Below, piece by piece: positions 22,440-33,741 of a stretch of 64,000 nt of DNA. The stretch comes from Heligmosomoides polygyrus polygyrus (taxonomy: Eukaryota; Nematoda; Chromadorea; Rhabditida; Heligmosomidae). Position 1 is the first letter of the stretch; every line of letters begins with the position of its first letter. The notes under the pieces were generated by a model. The model worked only from the letters and a program-made list of their open reading frames with translations. It made no database searches and was not told the DNA's origin. Where the stretch lies: assembly GCA_947396885.1 (NCBI GenBank), contig OX377202.1, positions 7,316,001 to 7,380,000 on the forward strand. Direction: 5' to 3'. The translations under genes were made by a program, and so were the position numbers.

Positions 22440-23473
22440 TAATATTGTATATTTTATTATTTCATACCAAATTAAAGACTTCTGAACAATTTTCATGCTT
22501 CTGAAATATTGGTTCTTAAAAGCGAACGTCTTCTAAATTGAAACGAGCTTCTTCCAGGTTAAACTATAAACTCTTCAAAATTAGAATAATTGTTTGTTCA
22601 GGAAAATTTGCTATAACTTTCATTGCAGATTTTCAGTTCACTGCCCGAATGAGTGTAAGAATTTTATAAAATTCTCGTTCTATGCATTTTATTGTATTTT
22701 TTGCATCATTTACAGGTCTGAAATTCCATGTGGACAACCAAAGTTTGCTATCAAACGAATAAAAATCGCGATTTCCTGGACGAGGACGTGGCGCAATCTC
22801 TCCTTTGGACACCAAAAGTTCCTGCTCTTTAAAACAAGATTCATGTCATTAATTTTCTACAAAAACTCCCTCTAGTTGTTTAAAACAAGCTTTAAACAAT
22901 TATTTTTCTCCAAAAAAGTGGAAATTTCATACAATTTCAAACAATGCATCCACTTATTGAGTAGGTGAGTTAAAACTTACGAGCAATGTCAACGAAGTGA
23001 CCGTGGAGATTCTCTAAGTGACCTGCACGGGATTGTATAGTGTTGTCTGGGAATAACCGCAGTGGTTTCCAAATTTCCTGCTGACCTCTGAGACCAATTA
23101 TTTTTCTCAAAAAATAATCATTTGATAAAATTTCAAGCAATTTGTTCTGTGTAAGCGAATTAAAACTTCAAACAAACTCATACTAAATTTTGCTTAGAAA
23201 AAAACTATTCTAACCTACTCGGAGAATCTATAGTTTAATCTGGAAGATGCGGGACTTGGAAGAGCCGTGTTCGGTTTTTTCTTTCAAAAGCGCTGTATAG
23301 AATAGAAGAGTGTGCTTGTATAGAATAGTGTGCAATTTCACGTGAAATCTGTCCAATTTGACGTAAAAATTATGTATATTCAGTCATTCGAAAATTCGAG
23401 TTTTTCCAAAGGGTAAAAGTATAATTTCTACGTCCGATGGCTGGGAACACATTATCTGGATTCACTCACTCAC

Positions 23474-23644
23474 CGGTCTTCTTCACGCAGAACAGTCCAT
23501 TCGTGCACACATCCGTTCCAGTAGTTCCCTGGCAATTTCCCATGGGAGAAGCAGCCGTCGACAGATTCGCCGATTTCAGTGCATCAGCCACATTCGATGG
23601 CAGATACGCGGAGCTGACACATGAGTGACACGATAGCGACGAAA
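23474..23644 (-). CDS. Probable host exon of a secreted Cys-rich (Ly6/three-finger-like) protein
   Basis: The exon runs from CACTCCAG|TTTCG (acceptor, 23644) to AAGACCG|GTGAGT (strong donor, 23474), 171 nt. It encodes a balanced, cysteine-patterned peptide: SCHSCVSSAYLPSNVADALK, then MGNCQGTTGTDVCTNGLFC and VKKTG. The CHSC start and late TDVC..G.FC spacing resemble extracellular three-finger (Ly6/uPAR-like) or ET-module folds of nematode surface proteins. That comparison is by pattern only. No signal-peptide exon was found upstream, where a SINE1 copy lies at 23715-23975. Confidence 0.5.
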
Positions 23645-23714
23645 CTGGAGTGAACAGTGATTGGACTAGAGAGTGGGGAGAATAGCCAAAACCGTTTAAA
23701 AAAAGATAAATCTC

Positions 23715-23975
23715 GGTGTTAGTGAATCCTTTTGCGGAATGCGCCACGCCCTGTACTTCAACGGGACATTGCGTGTTTGGCATACACAACTACTGTTGGT
23801 GGCCAGGCGGTGGACAAGTCAGTGTTTCATCATTCCGAGACAGGTCTGGTGCCAATTCATCGACTCAGAAGAGATGGAGGGCTTAGTCAACCTAGACGGA
23901 AAGCGAACCATCAACGTTGAATCGATGCGCACGTGACAGCTGGCGCCTTCCCCCACTACGCTACCACACGCCTCA
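23715..23975 (-). mobile_element. SINE1 copy (diverged)
   Basis: It has the landmarks GCGGAATGCGCCACGCCCTG, GGTGGCCAGGCGGTGGACAA and GACAGGTCTGGTGCCAATTC, then TACGCTACCACACGCC at the head end. Confidence 0.7.
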
Positions 23976-24344
23976 TGTTAGCCACTATATGTAAAGGCTA
24001 ACTGCGCGGTTTCCTCTCTTCGTTTGTAGGGCTGGCACCTAGTTCGACAAACTGCTATGGTTAAAAGGTGTTTATTGCGGACGTGACGCGATGTAATAAT
24101 AAGTTGCTATATCGATTGCGCTATGTGATGAATCGATATGGCTGCTTATCGTTACACCGCGTCGCGTGCACTCTGAACGCTCCCTAAGGCATTGATATTC
24201 ACGGACTAAAATCGTATTGTGGAGATTTTGTTCCGCACTTGTGGTCTATTCTTACCATTTCCTTTAATGATTAAGTATTGATCAAGTTTCGCCTCTTGAA
24301 TTTTGTACTTCGCGTCCTATAGTGATTTTCGCGCGCTACCGTAA

Positions 24345-24708
24345 GGCCTATGGCCTATGTCATACCATCTCTCTTCGCTAGCGAAGGCGATGGACAACTA
24401 ACATAATTGGGGAAGGGACGGTATCAGACGTTGTGGAAGGGCAGACGCCTATAGCAGTTGTCCGATCCACCGCTAGCGAAGCCTCGCTAGCGGGGTGTCA
24501 TACTTTCGAGCGATACGGCATCGCTACCGATGCGACCGCGTCGCTGAGCTGAGCAGAGCGTCGGGCTGCATCGATAGCGATGCTACGACGCAGCTGCACA
24601 CAACGCTATTAACTGCGCGCCTATTCGCTAGCTTCACGCTAGCGAAGAGACTTCGCTCATCGCTCTGTTCGTCGCCTTCGCTTGGGGTGAGCGAAGGTAT
24701 GACATAGG
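24345..24708. mobile_element. TIR element, GGCCTATGTCATACC family
   Basis: GGCCTATGTCATACCATC (24353) is mirrored by GAAGGTATGACATAGGCC (24691-24708). The interior is rich in CGCTAGCGAAG palindromes. It abuts the next TIR element, sharing the CCTATGG junction. Confidence 0.6.
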
Positions 24709-25469
24709 CCTATGGTATACTTCCGCGTCGCTCCAGCGACGAGCGCGGGGCAACTCTCAACGACGCGCCTTCGCTGCTGTGACGGACGGCGCAGTGGGGC
24801 GCGGTTGTCAATTGACGCGCCATCGCTCTCGCGACGAGTCGCAGAGGGGTGTTATACCTCCGAGGTGCGGGAGCGGAACATACTCCAGTCAGCCGTCGCT
24901 GCTTATCGCTCGTCGCAGCGCACTGCACTGCGGCGAGTGACGGGCAGCGATGGTTGCGGAGGGGGAGTGTTTGCCGTGCCCTGTTCTGTACACTTCCGCT
25001 CCCTTATTTCGACATTTCTTTGATTCGTGACCGTACCACAGTGATTTCAACACACGTCTGGCGATGCTTTGGTGGTCATGTGATGTCTCTGTTGTTTTCC
25101 TCGTAGGGTTTTTGTCGTGTCTGGCTCATTTCGGGCACTTTTTCTCCTGTGAATTTCCTCGCCGGCACCGAAATCAACATTTCTGTGACGGACAAGTCAC
25201 AGGAAGGTTTTGTTGGCATGTCCGGCACAGAAATATGCCAATTGAACGGCACATTAACCACTTCAATTTCGCTGACTCGTTGCCTTTGCGCTGAAAGTTC
25301 TCGCACGCAGCACCTAATTCGCTAAAATTCTGCAAAAGTCACCGTCTGCAGAACTGCGTGAACTATGTCAGCCTCAGCGATGGCGACAGCTCGCGATGCG
25401 CATCGCGAGCCGTGGCGTCGCTGTGCACTCCCGCGTCGCTGCAGCGAACGGGAGTATACCATAGGCCTA
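24707..25469. mobile_element. GC-rich TIR element, second copy of the 18657 family
   Basis: The ends are CCTATGGTATACTTCCGCG and ACGGGAGTATACCATAGGCC. Internal sequence parallels 18657-19632 (GCGGGGCAACT.TCAACG, GCGGTTGTC..TTGACGCGCC, GAACTGCGTGAACTATGTCA). Confidence 0.7.
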
Positions 25470-25504
25470 ACCCCTATGCCTATAAAAGGCGCGGCAGCGT
25501 CCAT

Positions 25505-25637
25505 TAAGGCTCCCGCACACTTCTGCGCCAGCGCCGCTCACCGCTATGGTTAAGGATAGAGCAGGGATGCCGCCGGCGGCGAGCTATCGTTAAGGAAAGG
25601 GCCGCAGCGTTGCCGCAGAAGTGTGTGGGGGCCTTTA
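25505..25637. mobile_element. Short MITE
   Basis: TTAAGGCTCCCGCACACTTC at the left (from 25503) is mirrored by GCAGAAGTGTGTGGGGGCC at the right. The ~130-bp element is a GC-rich imperfect palindrome. The TAAGGC.CC type terminus resembles the elements at 18657 and 47225. Confidence 0.7.
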
Positions 25638-26047
25638 GGGGTTCATTTATCGTTTGTCTTCATCGAGAGCGGCCGCTGATAAACCTTCGAAGCAGCCGCT
25701 GTTCCCGGTTCACAAGCCGGCCAGGCCTACAATTCGACCAAGTTCATCCGTCATGAATAGTTTTGAAGACTTTGAGTGTATCTGTGACAACGCCTAACTT
25801 TAGCAGTTTTTCGAAGCCGATTCGACCTGTGCTATTCATTTACTTATTGTACGTAACACTTCGTGCGGAAAAGGAATAAAACACTGAAAATCAACACTAA
25901 CACAATGATCATAAATAGTAGGAAAATAGGAGCATACAATAAGTACAATAGTACATACAATAAGTAATAAGTATAAGAAGGTAGTCGGTAAAAACAAAGA
26001 GAAAAACAATTCGGTAAAAGTAAGCAACATCTTCGTTTTTATAAGCA

Positions 26048-27790
26048 ATTTCGGCACTATTGTACTTTCACAACTCCACGGGTCGAGGAGAGGTCGAAAA
26101 AAATGAAATTTCGCCCAAACTTTGGCTAGAGGGGTTATTTGGGGTGCTGATCACGAATCTGAGATCCGTTTTCAAAATTACGGCTGAATACGGTAGGTTA
26201 CGATAGGTGCAGGTGACTAAGGCTGCCAAGGTCATGATCACCGATTTCGCCCAAACTTCGGCTGGGGGGGGGGGTTATTTGGGGTGCTGATCAGGGATGT
26301 GCGGAAATTTTTCTGGAAAAAGTGGAAGGCGAAAGACGGAACGGAAACGCTCAAAAATGGCCGGAAACCGGAATACGAAACGCGGAAACGGAAATGACCC
26401 ATTTTTTCTGAAGTGCATCTGAAACGGCGTCAGAAGCGGCTTCCATTGCACGTTTTCTTGCTCAGAACTTTGCGAGCAGCGAAATCTTCAACAGATTAAT
26501 GCTCATCCTCGTCATAACATAAAATAGCGAAGCATGAATTTATAATATTGTCACAATAACATTTTGGCTATGGCTAGAGCAGTAAACAAAACAAATTCAG
26601 GGTCTTATCTCACTATTCCTCACTATTTCAGCATGCAGTCTCACCGCCGTTTCCATATCTAGTTCCTGCGAATGAGGTGTAAAACTAGAGCAGTCGATTA
26701 GATCATTTTGCGACCTGGAAAGAGATTCCTCTCATTTTTAAGTACCTGTGGCATCACGAACGACGTGGTGACTGCACAGATGTCTGCATACTCAACATTA
26801 GCAGTTACATTGTAATCACCAAAAGTTATACTCAGAATTCATCTTGGGATCTAAGATGGAGAACCTCCAAAATTGAATTTTCACCTTTCATCAGGAATAC
26901 TGCTGTAATCTTGGAGCGGACAAGCGTATGACACAACCTCCACTGAACCCTTTGCTTCATGATGCTGCGCTATATGCTTACAAAGTTTTTGTGGCTATTT
27001 GTAACTAGTTGGAAAAGAATTGAATAATCATTCTAAAGTTGAGTGCATTTTCCTAACATACAATGCAGGCATAGCCTTTGCTGGCACATTAGTTTTGCCC
27101 TGTACTCAGCCGTTGCCATTTTAAGTGCTTTTTTTTGATAGTCTAACTTCAAGAACATTAACACTGGAGTTGTCGAACAGATTTCTCTAACAATTATACG
27201 AAGGAGAACTCTTTTTAATTGATTTTTCATGTTTTTAATTTATAAGCTCTTTTTTAATTTATTGTGTTCAACAGAAACTAGTGTTGAACAGTGCCCATTT
27301 CCGTTTCCGCCTTCCGGTCAAAAAAAGAGGCGGAACACGGAAAGGAACGGAAGAGCTCAAAACGGCCGGAAACCGGAATTCGGAACGCGGAAACGGAAAT
27401 TCCGCACATCTCTGGTGCTGATCACGAATCTGAGATCCGTTTTCAAAATTACGGCCGATTACGGTAGGTTACGGTAGGTGCAGGTGACTAAGGCTGCCAA
27501 GGTCATGATCACCGATTTCGCCCAAACTTCGGCTGGGGGGATATGACATCCGTTTTTCGTTTTACGCTAGAGTACGGTAGATGCGAGTAATCGCTGACAG
27601 CCTTAGTCACCCGCACCTACCGTAACCTACCGCAATCGGCCGTAATTTTGAAAACAGATCTCAGATTCGTGATCAGCACCCCAAATAACCACCCTAGCCA
27701 AAGTTTGGGCAAAAAAATTTTTTTTCGACCTCTCCTTGACTCGTGGAGTTGTGAAAGTACAATAGTGCCGCAACTTCTTGCATCTACAAT
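26048..27790. repeat. Tandem and inverted repeat (GGTGCTGATCACGAATCTGA family)
   Basis: A ~135-140 bp unit (ATTTCGCCCAAACTT, then GGTGCTGATCACGAATCTGA, then GGTAGGTTACG and AAGGCTGCCAAGGTCATGAT) occurs about three times in direct orientation (26106, 26247, 27513). It occurs once inverted at 27600-27730. CGGCACTATTGTACTTTCAC (26049) matches the inverse near 27772, so the whole is a fold-back. A hAT-like element splits it. Related fragments occur at about 2790-2860 and 51760-51835. Confidence 0.65.
26292..27414. mobile_element. hAT-like non-autonomous element with 8-bp TSD
   Basis: CAGGGATGTGCGG at the left and CCGCACATCTCTG at the right are hAT-type TIRs. GTGCTGAT flanks both sides (26284-26291 and 27415-27422), a perfect 8-bp TSD. 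Subterminal GGAAACCGGAATnCG and GGAAACGGAAAT words repeat near both ends in the same orientation. Between about 26420 and 27280 I see no transposase. Confidence 0.85.
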
Positions 27791-28370
27791 ACCGGCCGTA
27801 TCTTTTGGTACTTGGGCGGAAAAGCGCAAAAAAACGCCTTTTCCGCCGCTTTTTCATAGCGCTCTTCAAATTGCAATCTTTGACAAATACATCCGATTTT
27901 TTGGATCAGCATCAAAGGATCTATCCGCTGAAATGCAAAACGCCCAGTAAATGTTGAAGTTGTTGATTCGATGAGCTATATTCGGAATGTGATCTTTGAG
28001 TGTAATTGTCTTCCACAAGGGAGGGGGTCCGCTGCACCAATCAGAATGTAGGACAATAATCAACATCGTAATGGCGTAGAGCATTCCCGCCCGGTCAGAG
28101 GGAGGTGCGGGTTCGAGTCCCGCTTGGCGCTAGAAGTTTTGATCGCAACAAAACATCGTTGTGACAGCTTACAATAATCAACATTAACTGGGCGTTTTTT
28201 ACTTCAACGGATAGTTAGTTCATTGGATGCTGATTCGAACTATCGGATTTACTTTCTAAAGGTCGTAATTTGAAGAACGCTATCAAAAAGCGAAGAAAAA
28301 GGCGTTTGTTGCGCTTGTTCCCCCAGAAGACCAAAAGATACGGGCCAGTATTGTAGTTGTAGCAGTCAAT
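27770..28370. repeat. Long inverted repeat with a SINE2 at its centre
   Basis: The left arm at 27780-27955 (GCCGTATCTTTTGGTACTTG, CAGTAAATGTTGAAGTTG) is mirrored by the right arm at 28185-28365 (CAAAAGATACGGGCCAGTAT). The arms can fold over ~170 bp. The central ~230 bases carry a tRNA-headed SINE2. Confidence 0.55.
28068..28160 (+). mobile_element. SINE2 (tRNA-headed) copy
   Basis: It has a perfect B box GGTTCGAGTCC and the tail GTTTTGATCGCAACAAAACA, identical to the tail of the minus-strand copy at 29459-29556. The 5' tRNA half is eroded. Confidence 0.6.
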
Positions 28371-28756
28371 AAGGATTTGTATTGCCTCAGCCTGTGTAAA
28401 GTGAAAATTATGTTGACGTTTGGCCACCAGATCCTAAAGAACTTTATGATACGCTGGAGTTTTTTCAACGTGATAACGATCCCAAACGAGCCAAGACGTT
28501 TGTTTACCTGAACTAACTGCTGTGATCAAGAGAATAGTAATTCCGAGCACCATGATGAATGAGGAAGTTTGCCGAGGAGGCGGGTGGGTGTAGAAAATGG
28601 AAACAATGCCTGCGAGGAAGAGTCATGGAAACAGAAAGCACATTCAATGTCGTCAGAATTATTTATTTAGAGGACTTTGGGTTAGCCTTTTTGCAGTTAG
28701 GATAAATCTCTAGTGATGTGCATTACTGCTTAATTAGCTCGCATCAAGGCAAAGGG

Positions 28757-29046
28757 TGGGTGCGTGTAGCGCAATCGGAGAAGGCGCCGGCTGTCGCCTG
28801 CACCCGATACCAGGTTCCTGGTTCGAATTTCCCACCTAGGCCAACCAAGCCTTCCACCCCTCCGGGGTCGGTGAATTGGTACGAGACTTGTCGGGGAAGG
28901 ATAAAGCGCTGACTTGTTCATCCGGCTGGCCACCGCAAGTACAAATACACATTCAGAATCGCCTCCACGACATCCCGTAGAAGTAGAATGCATGGCGCAT
29001 CCCAAAAAGGATTGAGTAACGCCGTCCTTTATCCTTTTATCCTTTG
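28757..29046 (+). mobile_element. SINE1 copy
   Basis: Head GTGCGTGTAGCGCAATCGGA, near B box CTGGTTCGAATTTCCCACC, tail TTTATCCTTTTATCCTTT. It directly abuts an oppositely oriented, truncated copy, making a tail-to-tail pair. Confidence 0.85.
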
Positions 29047-29165
29047 AGGTAAAGGGCAAAGGATAAAGGACGCTGTTAATCAATCTCTTTTGGGATGCGC
29101 CACGCATTCTACTTCTACGGGATATCGCGGAGGCAACCTGAAGTGTGTCTGGTCCGTACAATGAA
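29047..29165 (-). mobile_element. SINE1 copy, 5'-truncated
   Basis: Only the 3' ~115 bases are present (GGATAAAGGACGCTGTTAAT, ATTCTACTTCTACGGGATAT). Truncation of the head end is the usual result of incomplete reverse transcription. Confidence 0.8.
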
Positions 29166-29458
29166 CACCCTATGGACAAATAAGTGTTTTATTTTTTCAA
29201 ACCGATCCTGGAGGCTACTCGAACGTAATTCTAGTCGTGCAACAAAAAATTATTGAACTTCTTCGATTTTTTAATTTTTTGGATGCTCCAAAACAGCTTC
29301 ATTATATTCTGATCACGGCTCTGTTTAAATCACTAGCATAACCCAAAACAGTTACTTAAATTCTCATTCGCATGCTGTCTCAAGAACTCTCTGAACAATG
29401 TTTTAATACATTTGCTTAAGCCTGGAGCGGCTGGTAGAGAGGCTATATGCTGTTACAG

Positions 29459-29556
29459 GATGTTTTGTTGCGATCAAAACTCTTGCGCCAGGCGGAACTC
29501 GAACCCGCATCTTCTGCTTTCCGGGCAGCGATGTTCGCCTTACACCACCGGCGCTG
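29459..29556 (-). mobile_element. SINE2 copy with foldable tRNA-like head
   Basis: On the minus strand 29554-29485 forms a tRNA-like sequence. The acceptor GCGCCGG pairs with CTGGCGC, and the T arm is GCGGG-TTCGAGT-TCCGC. A 4-bp CTGC/GCAG arm encloses CCGGAAA, which would give anticodon GGA. The downstream TTTTGATCGCAACAAAACA tail is shared with the copy at 28068, so I call a SINE rather than a functional tRNA gene. Confidence 0.6.
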
Positions 29557-29649
29557 TTTGACCGCACAGTAACATCCGCGATATCCTCGAGGTCCGTCAG
29601 CACCCACCCGTGATACGGACCTCTCTGAATAATCTAACGATAGCGTTGG

Positions 29650-29850
29650 ATCTAGATGGTAGCGCAGTTGAAGAAGGCGCCAGCTGTCGCGTATACCCGG
29701 TTCCAGGTTCTTGGTTCGGATATCCCAGCCAGCCAATCGGCCTTCTATTCCACCTGGATCAGTGAACTACTACCAGATTTATCTGAGAAGGAGGGAACAT
29801 TGACTTGTCCATCGGATGGCCACCGTTCATCATTGCATAGACAAGAAACG
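29650..29850 (+). mobile_element. SINE1 copy, diverged, 3'-truncated
   Basis: GGTAGCGCAGTTGAAGAAGG head, TTCTTGGTTCGGATATCCC, GGATGGCCACCG landmark; the tail is lost. Confidence 0.65.
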
Positions 29851-30069
29851 CATTCAAATTATCAGGCTGTCACAAAATTAATCTCCGTTTCGAGGTATGT
29901 AGAAATAAACAAGTTGTTTACCCTAAATCATTCCATATCAGGGAGAGACATATATCATTCGGTAGGTTTTTTCTGCTCTTCCAAAAAACATACGTGGATG
30001 TCTGTCCAACTTTCTAGCCGACCTTTTCCAGGGCTCCGTAAAATCATGAACTGACGTGACTATGGAGTC

Positions 30070-30830
30070 ATCATGCTTAACGAATTTAAATTGGGACACT
30101 CAGCGGCAGAGGCATCCCGTAATCTTAGCAGCGCTTTTGGGACGGACTGTCCTTGAGGTTCTGCTTTGAAAAATTTGCTTCTGGCGACTTCCGAAGCAAA
30201 ACCGGGTTGCGGGCGCAGCTCGTTGCTTGACGATGAAGTTCTGAGGATAGCCGTCGGAGCAAATCCGGAGACGAATACATAAATAGCAGAGGACCTTGGC
30301 GTGCATCCTAGTACGGTAGCAAGACATTTGGCGTGAATCGGCAAAGTGAAGAAGATGTCGAAGTGGGTGCCCCATGAGCCGACCGATGAACAGCGTCTGG
30401 CACGTTTCGACACTTGCTCCAGCGTGCTGCTTCGCTTAAAAAATGAGCCTTTTGTAAGCCGTGTTATAACTGTGAAGGAAAAATGGGTCTTTTACGACAA
30501 CAGGGAAGCGGGATTTGTTTGGGTAGATAAGGATGCTTCTCCAACGTCCCTTCCTAAACCCGGCCTTCACCCTGAAAAAGTTATGCTTACTTTGTGGTGG
30601 CGTTGCAAAGTTGTGATCCAGTACAGCTTCCTGCACCCTGGTCAGGGAGGCACAGCAGAGTCTTACTGCTGTGACCTAGACCAAACATATGAGAAGTTGC
30701 AAAATTTGTTTCCGGCAGTGGTGAGTAGAGGAGGGCCGCTCCGTAGCAGGACAACGCAAAGCCCCACACCTCACAAATCACTCGGCGAAAATTGACCCAT
30801 TTAGGTATCGAGGTTCTCCCTCGGTTTCTC
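30070..30830 (+). pseudogene. Mariner transposase pseudogene, 3'-truncated
   Basis: The reading frame begins MLNEFKLGHSAAEASRNLSS (30073) and carries LGVHPSTVARHLA with stops. It continues as KKMSKWVPHEPTDEQRLARF (30346 on) through WVDKDASPTSLPKPGLHPEK and QYSFLHPGQGGTAESYC. WVPHE is the mariner linker motif. The first catalytic Asp is replaced (VITVKEKW where the family has VT.DE.W), and the sequence stops before the second Asp block. No TIRs were found. Confidence 0.8.
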
Positions 30831-30834
30831 CCTC

Positions 30835-31980
30835 GTTCCCCCCACCAGAATCTCCCGACCTTCCCTCACTGACTGTCATCTTCTCCGAGTTCTTGGTTCT
30901 CATTTGCATCAGAAACAATTCACTAATTTCGCCGGTGTTGAATCTGCCCTCCTTGATTTCGTTAAGTCTTGTGATCTCAATTTTTAATGTAATGGATTAG
31001 ATTCGTTACTTTTTGCTGGTAAAAATGTCTAGATTCTGGTGGATTTACTTCGATTAATAAAATTGTGTTTAAGCTGAGTCATAGCAGTTTGAAGTAAGCG
31101 GTCCGTTTCGGCGATTAATGTTGCGACAGTCCAATAATGACCTCTACAACATCCAAAGAAGTTGAATGCGTGGCGCATCCCAAAAACAGATTGATTAATA
31201 GCGTCCTCTACCCTTCTACTCTTTACTTTTAAATTATAGCTGAAAGCTTTTGTGCTTCCTAAATGGTATTTAGCCGCAAATGCGAGATGATTCGCAACTT
31301 TTTTCTTGCTGTGACACTCTCGCAGATCCTGATTCGGAAAACTGGATTCATCTTCGAAAGTACGACCTTTACATTACAATATCTGCGGAGGAACGGTTTC
31401 ACAGCCGTCACTAATCCGCTGCTGCTCCATCTACACATCATCTCCATAATTATTCCTTGGAGCGGTTTCAATTTGTGCCGTCTGCAGTCGGACTGCTTTT
31501 AGTTTTCCATGAAAATTTCTTTCCCTCGTCTTTCACGCCACGTCTCCTAAACTGGAAGGTGATATAGGCATCAAGCTGCTGAAAACGTGAAGGTTTTTGC
31601 CGTCAACGATTACAACCGCCCTATCGTAGTGGTGTAATTTCTAATAAACTCGTTTTATAGGAGCGCGATTAGACTTTAACTCGTCTTCCTACATCTGTCA
31701 CCTCTTCTACTGTGTCTTTGACGGTCTTTCACTTCTCCTTAATGAAGCTAATGCCGTTTTATCGTTTTCTGACACACTCCCTTATCTTCCGTCGATGACC
31801 ATAATCATGTTACTCTCATTCCGACTGGTTAAACCTGAAAGAAAATCGATAGCGCCATGCAAAAATCGACTATACCAATCGATATGCCCCTGCTGTGAAG
31901 CCCTTCCGTCGGCGACCATAGTGACGTAACACTCATCCCGATCGGTTGAATCTGAGAGAAAATCGATATTATCGATCGAT
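30835..31980. other. No recognisable gene
   Basis: There are short open frames only. A 3' SINE1 fragment (GAATGCGTGGCGCATCCCAA) lies at 31140-31205. ATCGATAnnnnCAATCGAT-type words occur near 31850-32000. Confidence 0.35.
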
Positions 31981-32099
31981 TTTGATTGCCTAATCGATCT
32001 GTGAAGCGTGTTCAGATTGGCATCTTCGGCATTTCCTCCGCATTCCGACGCATGTTGGATGTCTTCGGCACGGCTTCTGAATACCCAGGCACGTTGAAC

Positions 32100-32960
32100 G
32101 ACGTTTATGGCACATCTTCCGAATACCAAAGCTTAGTGGTTCCCCTTTACTGGATACCCCTTCACTGGGTCCCCTTACTGATTCCCCTTTTNNNNNNNNN
32201 NNNNNNNNNNNNNNNNNNNNNNNNNNNNNNNNNNNNNNNNNNNNNNNNNNNNNNNNNNNNNNNNNNNNNNNNNNNNNNNNNNNNNNNNNNNNNNNNNNNN
32301 NNNNNNNNNNNNNNNNNNNNNNNNNNNNNNNNNNNNNNNNNNNNNNNNNNNNNNNNNNNNNNNNNNNNNNNNNNNNNNNNNNNNNNNNNNNGGTTCCTCA
32401 CCTTACTGGTCTCCCCTTACTGGTTCCCTTTTGCTGTGCCTCTTTTATTGGTCTCCCTTACTGATGTCAACTTACTGGCCTTCCTTTACTGGCCCCTCTT
32501 TATGTTCTAGTTCACTCCTTACTGGTCCCTCCTCCTTAGTATTTCCTCCTTACTGGTCCATCCTTTGGCTTTTCTCCCCTTTACTGGATCCCCCTTTACT
32601 GGTTCCTCTTTGATGGCCTCCCTCTACTGGTCCCCCTTTACTGGCCCACCCTTACTGGTTTATTGGTGTCCCTTATTACTGGTCCACCCTTACTGGTTCC
32701 CTTTCATTGGTCCCCACTTACTGGAGCACGTCTTCAGCACGTCTTCTGAATCTTAACTTACATTGGACGATGTCTGCGGCACGTCTTCTGAAACTCGGCG
32801 CACGTTGGACTACGTCTTTCCCCTCCCTTTGCTGTCCTTACCAGTCCTCCCCTACTGGCTTCCCCTTTACTGGTCCCCGCTTACTGGAGGTCTTCTGAAT
32901 CGCAGCGCACGTGGACGACTCTCCCCTCCCTTTACTGCCCCCCCCCCTTCTTAACGGTTT
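32100..32960 (-). repeat. Minisatellite, inverse of the 15.9-kb array, spanning the gap
   Basis: The units TTACTGGTCCCCCTTTACTG and variants are the reverse complement of the GGGACCAGTAAAGG units at 15890-16945. Flanking CACGTCTTCTGAA words also match the inverse of the left flank of the first array (GGTTCAGAAGACGTGTC at 15780). The two loci are thus copies of one larger repeat in opposite orientation. Confidence 0.85.
32192..32391. other. Assembly gap (200 N)
   Basis: The run of exactly 200 N lies inside the minisatellite. A round number suggests a fixed-size placeholder, so the true array length is unknown. Confidence 0.99.
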
Positions 32961-33741
32961 AAATAAATCTCTTCGAAGAAAACGCTATGATCCTATCCCT
33001 CAATCTAATACGCTGCACCTCCTTGAAAGGAAATCAAGGCTGCTCATGTCGTTTCATTGAATTTGACTCCTTCCATGCTGAGCCACGGTGGCACATCTGG
33101 ATCCGGTTCAAGCTGAAAGGTTAACGGGTGCGCACCTCAACGGCACTCCCCTCCTCTCCTCCTCTAGGCGGCCGTAAATCCTCACATTCGCATAAGAAAC
33201 GGCTGTCTCTGCTGTGCAATAACCTGCTTAACTGAATGCGAGGTCGTTACCCCGGAGCGATATTAGGGGCGCCGTCCTTGAAAGCCTCGCGTGCCAGGCC
33301 AGTCGCCAGTCAGTTGCCATGGCCTCCGTCTATTCTCCGACTCCATCCCGTCGGCACAATGTTGCTACGCCCTACGGACAGGAAGCTCGCCGTCACTTAA
33401 GGGCACTGCTATTATAGCGTCAAGACGAGAAATGCAATTTGATCTGCCACCGCTTTTTTGGAGTCTTCTTAGCATTATCCGCGGCGATTCTGAGAGAAGT
33501 TTCTAGACAGCAAATTCAAGCAATTCTGGGCGAAGTTCTGCACTGCACAGTGGCGCCCTGTTGTTCGGAATGGTCGATGATTCACAAAAGCTCTCCCTAA
33601 CCCACTTTTAGAAAGGGAAGGCTTTCGTGCACTATATCTCTGGCCAGTGCTAGGTGCCACTCATCTGAAATATGACAAATACCTCGCTGAGTCGGGACCT
33701 AAGTCACGAAGAAATGATGGCGCAATTGAGTGCGTGATATA

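Larger units (their letters stand above)
20985..23410 (+). mobile_element. R1 TIR element, interrupted by a mariner
   Basis: TTCGAA-rich sequence (20985-21440) leads into the R1 terminus (TTTCACGTAAAATTTGACAC, 21469). The inverted counterpart ends near 23375 (GTCCAATTTGACGTAAAAAT). The interior shares words with the copies at 17150, 43320, 53807 and 59792. A mariner sits at 21538-22439. R1 has no recognisable transposase, so it is probably a non-autonomous DNA transposon. Confidence 0.6.

Noticed and set aside
29485..29554. Possible functional tRNA (anticodon GGA)
   Set aside because: The acceptor and T arms pair, but the D arm is weak, the GGA anticodon would imply Ser although the sequence lacks the long variable arm of tRNA-Ser, and a non-tRNA tail is shared with another copy; better read as a SINE head.
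31986..32510. 174-codon plus-strand frame across the N run
   Set aside because: Two fifths of it is undetermined sequence and the rest is minisatellite.
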